Of a stretch of 64,000 bases of DNA, positions 32,500 to 42,242 are shown in pieces (position 1 is the stretch's first letter; every line of letters starts with the position of its first letter). The notes under the pieces are model-generated. The model saw only the letters and a list, made by a program, of their open reading frames with translations, made no database searches and had not been told where the DNA came from. The translations under genes were made by a program, and so were the position numbers. The DNA comes from Ectobius pallidus (lineage: Eukaryota; Arthropoda; Insecta; Blattodea; Ectobiidae). The stretch lies in the NCBI GenBank assembly GCA_964059195.1, contig CAXKWD010000006.1:15244530-15308529 (forward strand), in the 5' to 3' direction.

Positions 32500-33430
32500 G
32501 GTTTCCACGGACAGGTGATGTTTTTTGTTTCTCAACAAGGCAAGTTGACCAACATGACGCTTCTTGTACATTGCTTATGAACAGTGATATTAATTTAGTA
32601 GGGCATTCTGAATTCTCTGAAATTCTAGTTTAGTGGCAGTTAGGTTAGGAACGGTGTTACTAATTAGTGACAGGTTCTGTTAGGTTATGAACGGTGATAT
32701 TAATTTAGTAGGGCATTCTGAATTCTGCAGAAGGCGAGGTTTGTTGTATTGGCGAACCTGGGGAAAAAATAAATGTCTCACCTTGGATGAATGTTCCCAT
32801 CCTCCAACCCTCGCGATGAACTTTCTTTTATACCACAATCTAGCGAATTCTTCTGTCGTCATATTACGTAGAAACTCGTGATTGGACGTTGGTGATGTGA
32901 CGTCATACCACTAAACAAAAGGTGACAGGCTGACTAACTTTTGGAAGATATAATATGCCACATTTTCAAAACCTACTTCGGCTACCGCCTCCGCTTCGCG
33001 CACTTAACTATGTGGATAGTGTTATGCATTATTTAGACTATATGCAGAGGTGATTGTGGTCTGATCGGGAGTGCCGAGTGAGCTAGTGGGTTGTCATTTT
33101 GGTGCAAGGGTTGGTAGCTGGTATTTGGTACGATCGAGAGTTTGGAGAGAAGGAACGGTTGAGAGTGCCAAGATAACAAGTGTGTGGTCGCTATAGCAAC
33201 ACATTGTTCGGAGCATACTATTATCTTTCGCCTGAACCTGTCTCCCAGAATTAAACGTGTTCTGCTGGTGTGACATCACACCTCTAACGTCCAATCACGA
33301 GTTTCTTCATATAAAATATGGCGGAATTCACGATACCCTTTGCTAGATCGTGCTATAGAAGAAAGTGTACCATTTAGGGTGGGTGGGTTGGACCAAATCA
33401 TTCGTCGAGGTAACATCGCATCTCCAGAGA
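32500..33430. repeat. Dispersed repeat, with inverted internal copy
   Basis: The order of blocks matches 6,660-7,140. Within the region 32,820-32,905 is an inverted relative of 33,290-33,375 (AAACTCGTGATTGGACGTT and AACGTCCAATCACGAGTTT). A unit GTTAGGTTATGAACGGTGAT is partly duplicated at 32,600-32,700. It is non-coding and of unknown class. Confidence 0.6.
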
Positions 33431-33555
33431 ACTATCTATAACAAAATACGTGTGAAATAGGGATAACGAAACTTTGCACCCCATGCGAGTCCCTCCCTCC
33501 AACTCTCTCCCCTAGCGGCGGCATTTGAACTACTAGCAGCGACGGTAGCGCCATC

Positions 33556-33632
33556 TCGATCGACCGGGATTTGAACTCGAGACCCCTAGCAATATAGCTA
33601 GGAGTCTTGACCAATACGCTACGAGTGAATGT
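33556..33632 (-). repeat. tRNA-like repeat
   Basis: The minus strand shows TCGTAGCGTATTGGTCAAGA as A box and GAGTTCAAATCCCGGTCGAT as B box and T arm. The anticodon stem CCTAGC/GCTAGG pairs well, but the loop has six bases instead of seven and no acceptor stem closes. SINE head or tRNA pseudogene. Confidence 0.5.
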
Positions 33633-34340
33633 TGAGCACTGAAGGAAGATTTCGTATATTTGAGTTATGTTAGGGGGATTTCATGAGTTTTAACGCAAGA
33701 ATCGGTTTTTATAATTTTGAGATATTTTGTTAGTTATGAAAAGAGTAGTGTTGGTACAAGGGAATTTTCCTGCATCATTAAGCGATATTTAATGTTATAA
33801 TACGGCGTTTTTTTTATAATTGTGAAATATTATGTATGGTACAAGCGTATTTTTGTATTGTGAAATAGCCCATTTTGTTGCAAGGGTCGTTTTAATAATT
33901 GCGAAATATTTATGGAGGTGCAAGGGTATTTTATTTTTATTGTGAAATATTATACTCCATTTGAAACGTCGGAGGAGCAAACATAAACACGCTCTCTGTG
34001 TCACTCACCTTTTCTTGCTGGCTCTCATTGGTTGAGACAGTAACACACCACTGGCAGCACGGTTCACAACCTTTCGCTTGTTCTTGTATTAGTTTGAAGT
34101 AAACGCAGTGTCTGGTGGTAGTGTGTTTGCGATGTTTTGTTTTCTTTCAGAAGTGAATCTTTGCTTCGTACACGTTTTTATTATTATTATTATTATTGTT
34201 ATCATTATTCCAATTTTATCAATAATTATTACCGTCATCGTTATTGTTTTTGTTACGGTACTGTTAATGTGATAGTGTTATATTTATCACTATTAGGAGT
34301 AGTGAGTGAACTAGAAATTAAGTAGTTTACTTGTGCTACT

Positions 34341-34641
34341 AGGCCGCCGGCGTGGTCTTGTGGTTAGTGTCGCTGACTACCCGGGTTCGATCCGCGGTAC
34401 CTGCTCGGATTTTTCTGAGGTAGGGAGGTTTTGTAGGGGTGCACTCAGCCTCGTTCGTGATTCAAATTGAGGATCTACTTGATAGACAAATAGCGACTCC
34501 GGTCATAGAAACCACCATTAACGGCCGTGGGTGTCGGCATGCTGACCATATGCCACCAATCCTGCCGTCTGGCTATGGTAGATGACGCAGCGGTCGGGTA
34601 GTAGGCCTTATCCTTTCTGGGATGTTAGCGCCACGGAATTC
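34341..34641 (+). mobile_element. tRNA-derived SINE (family A), about 300 bp
   Basis: Same head (GGCGTGGTCTTGTGGTTAGT), B box GGTTCGATCC, body and 3' end as the copy at 6144, with a small deletion before the B box. Imperfect target duplicates TTTACTTGTGCTACT (34,326-34,340) and TTTACTTGTGTTACT (34,644-34,658) flank it. Inserted within the TA-flanked TIR element. Confidence 0.88.
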
Positions 34642-34939
34642 AGTTTACTTGTGTTACTTTGCAAAAAGGAGGATAATCCTCAACCTGGCAGCTCCAAGAT
34701 GGAGTCACCGGTGAAAAAACATCCATGAGGTAAAGCATTAAGTAGTAGTGAAAAAATTCGAATAATCAATTTGTACAAAACTGTACTGCATGATTATCCA
34801 CATACATCGATTTGAGATATAGGCTACTAAATAAAGTTTCATCATCGACCTTATGGTACAGGCGTTCTAATACTACCACTTTCATTAATCTTTTAAACCT
34901 TACACGAAGGTAATTTCGGCAGTGGTACTGTTCTATTCT

Positions 34940-34950
34940 TTTCATCATCA

Positions 34951-34983
<33 letters not shown>

Positions 34984-35050
34984 GTATTTTATTATTATTA
35001 TAGCGTATCATGGTTATTATTATTGTTATTGTTTATTATTGCGTATTATG

Positions 35051-35091
<41 letters not shown>

Positions 35092-35092
35092 C
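34940..35092. repeat. ATT/TTA trinucleotide microsatellites
   Basis: Runs of ATT at 34,953-34,981 and TTA at 35,053-35,090, separated by a mixed T-rich stretch. They produce poly-tyrosine and poly-isoleucine frames that are not genes. Confidence 0.9.
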
Positions 35093-35550
35093 GTTTTTGT
35101 TATTATTATTGTAATTATTATCTTCATATTCTCGTGCTGTCCAAGTGTCAATTCTGTTTTAAAATTATTATACTAAAAATATTGGTTAATTTGTTGAAAT
35201 ACAACTAATATGTAGACTTATAATGCACAAAAAGGATTTTAATTAAAGTGGTTGAAATGTTGCTGCGAAATATTGTGAGTTGAGAAGGGTAATAAACATT
35301 GGGCATGGAGGAGTTAAGTAGGCTAGCAGTATTTCGATAATTGCGTGGGAAAATGACGAAAGTAAGGACAACTAAACTTAAACACTGCCAAACCTTCTTC
35401 GTTCGACATCTTGTGAACTGCGCTTTTCGCTTCTTCCCTCCCGTGTTTATGTTTGCTCCTCCGACGTTTCAAATGGACTATAGGTGCCAATCGCAATTAC
35501 GCATTACCGGCGTTGAGCAGCGGCTACAGGCATGAGGGCATGCCCTGTGG

Positions 35551-38206
35551 CACCGCCATCGTAATGTACAGGCCAGATGGTAGCTTTCGTGACGTCACGC
35601 AAAGAGTCGGGACTCGGTCGCGTTGAATCCATTAACACACCACGATTCTAATGACTATTTCCATCTAATAACAAGTTTAATCACACTTTACAAAGAATAA
35701 ATCCATGCCACTGGCATAATATAGTTTTAATAAAGTTTTCAGAAGAAGAAAACAAATAGCAATATTCTATCGTATGTCAAGATACTCGAAATTACGCACG
35801 GGTACTGGAAATTAAGAACACTATTCCAGAAAATACAAACATCTGATAACTAGCCTACATTACCATCAAATAATATAATATATTACACAGTAGACAATAT
35901 TTACAATAGGCCTCAAATAGTTGAAAATTAAATGCAGAAGAAAAATATATAATTAAACGTCAGAACCATAGGCCTACCCATTTTCTTCTTACATAAAGAT
36001 ATGCCTATTATGTTGAGAACTATTTGATTATCTTTTCAAAACATTCATCACATAATATATCACAATCTGAATTACTGCCTACATTAACAAACTAGGCCTA
36101 CTTTACCAAGTAATAGAGACAGAATGTAGGCCTATAGGATACAATACATGGATAAAATTATATAGGCCTACAGATTGTAACATAAGAATTAGTGTACATG
36201 AAAAAAATATTCATTGAATAACCCATAAGTTATAGGCCTATAGGCTACAATTCATTTATGATAAATACAGTATAAAAGATAGGCTATACATGAAAATAAA
36301 TACCACAGCAATTTAATGATAGACTTATTAAGTTCAAAACACTTATCGTTGGATTTTTAGGTTCCATGTTTCAGGTTTTTGGTCCAAAACATCGCTTTAG
36401 ATTACAATATTGCGTTTAAATGAACTTTCATTGCGTTACTTAGGCCTACAATTCAACACATAATATAATATGTATAAATTTCAGCTGAAAATTTAGTTAA
36501 ATTTGCTGAAACTTGACTGAATACCCTGAAAAAGTTAAACATAAGAGGCAAAATAGTTAATACTGTAGGCTGCCTATTAGAAGCTAGCCTATTTCGGGAT
36601 TCGAACTCAATTCTTCCAATTGGGCGAACAAAAAATGTTTATGGTTAACTGACAATGTGAAACAAATTGTTATAGACTGAACACCGGTAGGCCTATTTAA
36701 AAGGAATAGGCTTACACCAGTAATGTTATGTTCATCCCTCCTTGTCTTGGCCTTTTCATGGCAGACACTATGGGTTGAACAAAATTAATTTGAAGGTTTA
36801 CTTTCAACACTTTTTTGTCTGTCTCTGCAAAATATTGATTTTTCAAGAATTTTTTTTTTTTGCCAAAACTCTATTACGTCTAGGCCTTTAAGTAAATGAA
36901 GTTTTTGCATCCCATTTAGGCCTAAGTGTTTGTAGGTACTACAGAACTTATGTGTGTGAATCCTATGTAGCCTACATGACACAAGAAAGTATGTGAGGAT
37001 TTCTGATTTTATATAGCAAGGAAAAAATAAGCAGGCCTAAAAACCTAAGAACCCGGTCCCTAATCATCACGTACCTCATAGTACCATCACAAATCACTTA
37101 AAATAAGTAGGCCTATCTTTTGACTAGCTGCAGTCATGTGACCTTTTGACAGCAGAACTACAGCACAAACAGGAGACAGCAATGACACGGAGACAGGGAG
37201 TTGCCGGTACCTACATTCAAAGATTACCTCGCCTAATATATGTCACTATGAATATGTTTTGAATTAGGCATCTTGTACTCACCATCTGGACGAGTGGCTC
37301 TAATTTCGCTCAGAATTTTCTCTTCGTGAAAGAGTTTGATACAGACTCCACTGTTCTAAGTAACCACTAAATTTTCCTTTGGATTTTTTTTAATCCATAA
37401 TTGTCTTCTCTGTTTATCAGCAGGAAAAGAGAACACAGGTGTACATTCACCACTCTAATAACTTGACCTGCATCCAGGTACAACACAACATTTTGGCATT
37501 TTTACTGTATTTCTGTTTAATATTCACGAAACACAACTGCGGGGGTTATGCCACATTCGAAGCAATACATGGGTTGTTGATTTGCTAGGTTATGTTGGAA
37601 CATTTATGGCACAGCACAACACAGCCTATAGGCTAACACACAGCTTTGCACATTCTGTATAGGCCTATCTATGTTGCACACAGAATATAAATCGGATTTA
37701 GAGATTCAGAAAGTGAAATGATAATGATATATCGGGGAGTTACGCCACATGGGTTTGTGATTTGCTAGGTTAGGTTGTAACATTTATAGCATAACACTAC
37801 ACAGCCTATAACGCATGTAAAGTTTTTGCACATATTTTATATCTGTGATGCTCACAGAATGTACATTATATTTTGAGATTCAGTAATAGAAAGCGTATGA
37901 TACATCACAAGCAATAAAGAGTTCGTTGGTTAGGGTGTAACATTGCCTTGAGATCTGTTACACTCCAGCTCGTATTTTCACATTTGAAAAAGGTAGTATT
38001 ATACTATTAATCTTCGGCAATACTTTATAAGACCTACATTACATGAAAAATGCAGAATTTATTGATTAAACAACTGGTAAAAACAAATACCGATGCACTT
38101 ATGCACTGTCAACATTCACGCACGCTGGCTTGTTACCGACTTCGTTGATCAGCTGATTGTTTTCCCGCGCGCTCTATAATCTGGCCTGTACATTACGATG
38201 GCGGTG
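35551..38206 (-). mobile_element. THAP-domain TIR transposon, copy 1 (2,656 bp)
   Basis: Both ends carry the same perfect 28-bp inverted repeat, beginning CACCGCCATCGTAATGTACA. CCTGTGG stands directly outside both ends (35,544-35,550 and 38,207-38,213), a 7-bp duplication. The length equals copy 2 at 42,243-44,898; sampled stretches are identical but for a T/G difference at 37,964. Three diverged repeats of GATTTGCTAGGTTA...ACATTTAT lie near 37,560-37,930. The only recognisable coding part is a broken THAP exon. It is likely a P-related, non-autonomous element; no catalytic domain is present. Confidence 0.9.
37283..37499 (-). pseudogene. Broken THAP DNA-binding exon (copy 1)
   Basis: The minus strand opens MPKCCVVPGCRSSY, has an in-frame stop, then PVFSFPADKQRRQLWIKKNP, a second stop, and GVCIKLFHEEKI. 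This is the THAP order: C-x-x-x-C near the start, the F-P-x-D helix, the invariant tryptophan and C-x-x-H. At the last ligand position histidine is replaced by leucine (C-I-K-L). The exon ends RPDG at a consensus splice donor, ATG|GTGAGT. In P-type transposases this domain binds element DNA. With two stops and a lost zinc ligand it cannot. Confidence 0.8.
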
Positions 38207-38213
38207 CCTGTGG

Positions 38214-38569
38214 GGAAGCGGGCCAAGCAGCCAGGCGAGTGGAAAGGGGAACGCATGGGGCGCAAAGTTCCATTATTCCGTGATATTGGTTTTCAAAGTG
38301 GGCTCCCCTACAATGCGATTTTACCAAAATGAATAAGAACACTACAACCTCAAATATAATTTTTTTTGTTGAGTTTCTAAAATAAGAAAATACAGCATGC
38401 AGTTACCCCCAATTACCAACATATTGCTTCCCTACATCACTGTTTCCATAATTTCCGTCGTGTGTACTGTGTAACTTGATATGGTAAAATGATAACTTAT
38501 AATCTAATGAATAAAAACACGGTCAAGGTCAGTTGAATTATGCAAGAATATAAAACAAAGTGAGATGCT
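38214..38569. repeat. Host repeat right of copy 1, paralogous to 48.4-48.6 kb
   Basis: GGGAAGCGGGCCAAGCAGCC and GTGGAAAGGGGAACGCATGG recur at 48,510-48,570 in the same order. The left half of the same repeat lies at 33,905-33,950 and 35,483-35,550. After about 38,330 nothing is recognised. Confidence 0.65.
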
Positions 38570-38581
38570 TACCTTTATAAG

Positions 38582-38926
38582 TCACAAAGATAAAGACTTC
38601 AGTTTTCTTCTAATTTCTGCAATTATTTTCACTGCCACGCTTGGGAACTGAGTGAGTGACTGCTTTGTTCGTGTGATTCGACACACTAAATCCACCGCTG
38701 TCTCGAGAATTACTCGAGTAAACAGTCTAGAAGGCAGTGCTAAATCCACGGCCGACTTGAAGCTCGCTGCGCTGCTCTTTACCGGCCTAGACAATGCTGT
38801 TCCGGAGGTGTAATGAGAAAGTTTCACAAAATCGTCGCATGGCGCTGGCAACCAAGGATTGTGTAGCTCATTGACAGCAGTACATAGCACTTTCAAAGAA
38901 ATAAGAAAATCTTGCAAATAAACCAA
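38582..38926 (-). other. Zinc-finger-gene leader homologue, divergent orientation
   Basis: The minus strand around 38,800-38,735 (GGCCGGTAAAGAGCAGCGCA, GCGAGCTTCAAGTCGGCCGT) matches the plus-strand leader of the zinc-finger gene at 41,955-42,005. Weaker similarity covers the preceding 100 bases. A 114-codon frame spans it and includes SAASFKSAVD, matched by SAVSFKSAVV at 41,970. Since that segment is 5' leader in the zinc-finger gene, the frame may be non-coding. I read it as a duplicated first exon or promoter of a related gene whose body is missing. Confidence 0.45.
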
Positions 38927-39313
38927 AAGATGTAGCTAATGACCTAGAAAGAATTTTAAAATAATATTTATGAATTCCTTTACCTTTAAATGAGCCCTCA
39001 AAGTTTAGTTACTTTCCTGTGCAATGGATTATAGTGAAGATTCTTTGAGGAAACAAATTTCTGTCTGAGTGGTTGCTATATTGTCCAGCAGTGGCCTAAC
39101 AAATTTTTCTGCATTAATAGCTGCAAGTAGCCTACTTCACGTGCTTGATTGTCACAAACCGGGCACTGTAAAACAGGACATTTAGCAAGTAGTGGCACTA
39201 TTTCCGAGCAAAAAATATGCAGGACGTTCTTATTTGGCACATACGGCACAGCTTTTTCCACAAAGACGTGGATCACTGCTAACACGGAAAACAAACCAGG
39301 TTTTGGGTAGCGA

Positions 39314-39395
39314 AGGCCCCCCCCAAACTTCATTGCTCACCCCCCAAACTTCATTGCTCACCTCCCATACTTCACTGCTCACCCCCCCAACCTGA
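39314..39395 (+). repeat. Minisatellite, 22-bp units
   Basis: Three to four units of CCCCCCAAACTTCATTGCTC with small variations. They read as repeated T-S-L-L-T-P in one frame, which is a repeat artefact. Confidence 0.85.
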
Positions 39396-39559
39396 TTGGC
39401 TGTCAACAAGGGCGCCCATATGAAATTTTCCAGACGGGGTAATTTTTTTTAATTCATTTATTTTTGTCGCTTTAATTTCTTGGGCCAATTTGTAACATTA
39501 TATTAATATAATAATAATATAATAAGTGCAACAATGACGTAGCCAGAAAATAATTGCGG

Positions 39560-40310
39560 GGAGGGACGAAAGTGCCGGGGGGTCGGGGGTCCATCCCCAG
39601 AAATTTTTAAAAATTCAACAAATGAAAATCACATTTTACGCTATTTTAGCACAGAAAAACTAGTTAGGAAATTTGTTTACCAAACTCTAAGACATGCCAA
39701 TGTAAACAAGAAATCATTACCTAAGCGAGGGATCCACCCCCGGAAAATGTTTAAATATTGAACTAATGAAAATCACATTTTATGCTATTTTAGCACAGAA
39801 AAACTAGTTAGGAAATTTGTTTACCAAACTCTAAGACATGCCAATGTAAACAAGAAATCATTACCTAAGCGAGGGATCCACCCCCGGAAAATGTTTAAAT
39901 ATTGAACTAATGAAAATCACATTTTATGCTACTTTAGCACTCAAAAACTAGTTAGGAAATTTGTTTACCATACTCTAAGACATGCCAATGTAAACAAGAA
40001 ATTGTTACCTAAGTCGGGTGTCCCCCCCCCGGGAAATTTTTTAATATTGAACTAATGAAAATCATATTTTACTCTATTTTAGCACTGAGAAACTAGTTAG
40101 GAAATTTGTTTACCAAACTCTAAGACATGCCAATGTCAATAATATATCATTACCTAAGTGGGGGGTCTACCCCCGGAAAATGTTTAAATATTGAACTAAT
40201 GAAATCACATTTTACGCTATTTTAGCACTGAAAAAATAATTAGCAAATTTGTATTATACTCTAAGACATGGAAACTTAAACAAGAAATTGTTCCCTAAGT
40301 TATAATACTT
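39560..40310 (+). repeat. Tandem repeat, about five 144-bp units
   Basis: Each unit has GGGATCCACCCCCGGAAAAT or a variant, AACTAATGAAAATCACATTT, AACTAGTTAGGAAATTTGTT and CTCTAAGACATGCCAATGTA. The phase mark recurs at 39,731, 39,875, about 40,019 and about 40,163. The middle units are nearly identical and the outer ones diverge. Confidence 0.9.
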
Positions 40311-41860
40311 GTTTGTGTACGGTATATTCCGTTACGAGAGGAGCAAAGGATGGATAGGGATGTTAGTAAAAATCTCTAGTAACTCGGAGGACCAGTCTGC
40401 TTGAAGGGGCAGACACCCAATGTAGAGCGAGTGGACTTATAAATCTCAGGTTGCTGGAATACAGGGATCCTCGGAATGTAATGTTGGAAAACAAACCTTT
40501 TTCATGTAATAAGCTATGGAACTTTTATTCTCACAACATATAGGTAAATAATGCACTTGAAAGATGAATAAACACTGAAACAAGATGTATAATGAATCTG
40601 AGCTATGTGCACTTGCACTGCACAAGGGAATGTGATTTTGGCGCGAACTTGAAAACACGTGGCGATAATTTCTCGTTAATTATGCCAGCAATGAATTATA
40701 TCTTAAACTGATCGTAAGGATCGCTGTATTAATTATAATATGATATAACACTGGAAACTTGATTATAATGCACTTTATAGATGAACTATTGTGCCCGCTT
40801 GGGTTGCTCTACGTTGCCGAACTGATACACGAACTTTTAGAATAAACTAAGAAGCCGATAATGATGAATCTACTGTGTTTAGTGTAGATTAAATACTAGC
40901 ACACGATAATACTTGTAACTGGAAGTATTATGTATTTATTCGCGAATTAATAGAAAACCTCTGTTCTATTGTCTGAAATAGGCGCGAATATAGAGAGCGA
41001 TTCAGCACGTCTGTCATGCGTGGATGCAGGAAGCTAACTGTGTTCTAACATGACGCCGTGATGTCACGATGCCTCTAAAGCTGCACCTGCCGAAGAGGGG
41101 AATCACAGAAACAGGCGGACTAAAACTAATATCAATGCGCTGAGATTGATGTTTCAGCAATAATACATTGAGCGGAACATTTGAATATACACTCTTACTA
41201 GACACGTAGAAAAATGGTAGTAGAACCTATAGCTTGCGTGAACAATACTTATTACTATTTATAAGAAAAGTTGAATAACACATGCAACAGTGGACATAAT
41301 AGGCCTACTCAATATGTTATGAGAAGAAAATAATTGCTATATCATATTTGACACACCAACATATCTTGGATAATAAATATTTAAAAAAAAATACAAATAT
41401 AGAATTTTAGGTTTTGACTTTTGGGGGTCCAAACCCCCTGAACCCCCTCTCCTAATCCACTGTGGATTCTGTTTCCATGTAGACGATTTGGTAAAACTTC
41501 TGCAAACAATTTATGTCTCAACTGACTTTCAAATAATTGTCTTAAAAGAAAAACACCTGACTATAATAATTATTAATATACATTTTTACCTTGCGCCCCC
41601 CCCCGGGCATAGGCGCTAATTTATTGACTATTCACTTCTAAAGAATTAGAAATAAAGTTATAAAACTTGACCGTTTTTACTTTTAACATATAAAACGCTA
41701 ATTTTGCAACAATTTTCAACCCCCCCAGAAAATTCATAAAACGATATTTTGCCCCCCCCCGAAAGTTCAATGACGCAATCTGCGTCTTAACACCCCCCTG
41801 TGGGCACCCCTGAAGACTTAACTCACTGGCACCAGCTCACACCATATTATATTGTTACCG
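40311..41860. other. No recognisable gene
   Basis: C-rich runs at 41,430-41,460, 41,597, 41,721 and 41,750 resemble the poly-C parts of the neighbouring tandem repeat. Minus frames of 60-70 codons carry no known motif. Confidence 0.35.
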
Positions 41861-42020
41861 CAAATGCTCGAGCTATCCTGGGTTGGAAGCGCCTCTACAG
41901 GCGACTCGCTCAACTTTTTCCATTACAGAATCTATTCAGCACTGGGCTACGATTGTCAAGGCCGTTAAAGAGGAGCGCAGTGAGCTTCAAGTCGGCCGTT
42001 GTGTTTGTGTATGATACAGA
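41861..42020 (+). promoter_or_regulatory. Leader and probable splice acceptor of the zinc-finger gene
   Basis: CAACTTTTTCCATTACAG at 41,911-41,928 is a good pyrimidine tract and AG acceptor. The exon would start at 41,929 and reach the ATG at 42,021 (context ACAGAATGG). The stretch 41,955-42,005 has a paralogue on the other strand at 38.74-38.80 kb. The upstream exon and promoter were not found. Confidence 0.5.
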
Positions 42021-42242
42021 ATGGAGCCAGAATTTAAATTGGAGCATACCAAGATTGAAATCAAGGAAGAGATTAATCAAATGCAACCAAAGCGTGAACC
42101 TGTCCCCGTTACATTCGAAACATACAGACACAAGAAGTCAAATACAGATCACGTTAATTCTACAATATGCAGCACCATTCACAACTTAGCGCAAGTTCCA
42201 GGAGTTTCTCAAGTAAATAATGAAGAAGAGGATCCGCTAATG
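42021..42242 (+). pseudogene. C2H2 zinc-finger gene, N-terminal coding part (codons 1-74)
   Basis: Starts MEPEFKLEHTKIEIKEEINQ, an acidic/basic leader of the kind found in insect zinc-finger multigene families; IKEE fits a sumoylation consensus (inference). No known N-terminal domain (ZAD, BTB, KRAB) is visible. Codon 74 (ATG) is the last base triplet before the THAP transposon. Read-through gives ten foreign residues and a stop at 42,275. The frame resumes exactly at 44,906 after the element and one 7-bp duplicate. The interrupted gene is otherwise open, so the insertion must be recent or still polymorphic. Confidence 0.8.

Larger units (their letters stand above)
33953..35480. mobile_element. 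TIR element, 1,528 bp, TA target duplication, contains a SINE
   Basis: The termini are 39-bp inverted repeats with one mismatch, starting TACTCCATTTGAAACGTCGG on the left. TA stands at 33,951-33,952 and 35,481-35,482. The relative at 48,415-48,430 reads GAAATATTAGGTG without the element, confirming both borders and the TA duplication. The interior has long TTA/ATT microsatellites (34,940-35,092) and no transposase. Confidence 0.85.

Noticed and set aside
34937..35150. Poly-tyrosine and poly-isoleucine frames
   Set aside because: Translations of the ATT/TTA microsatellites.
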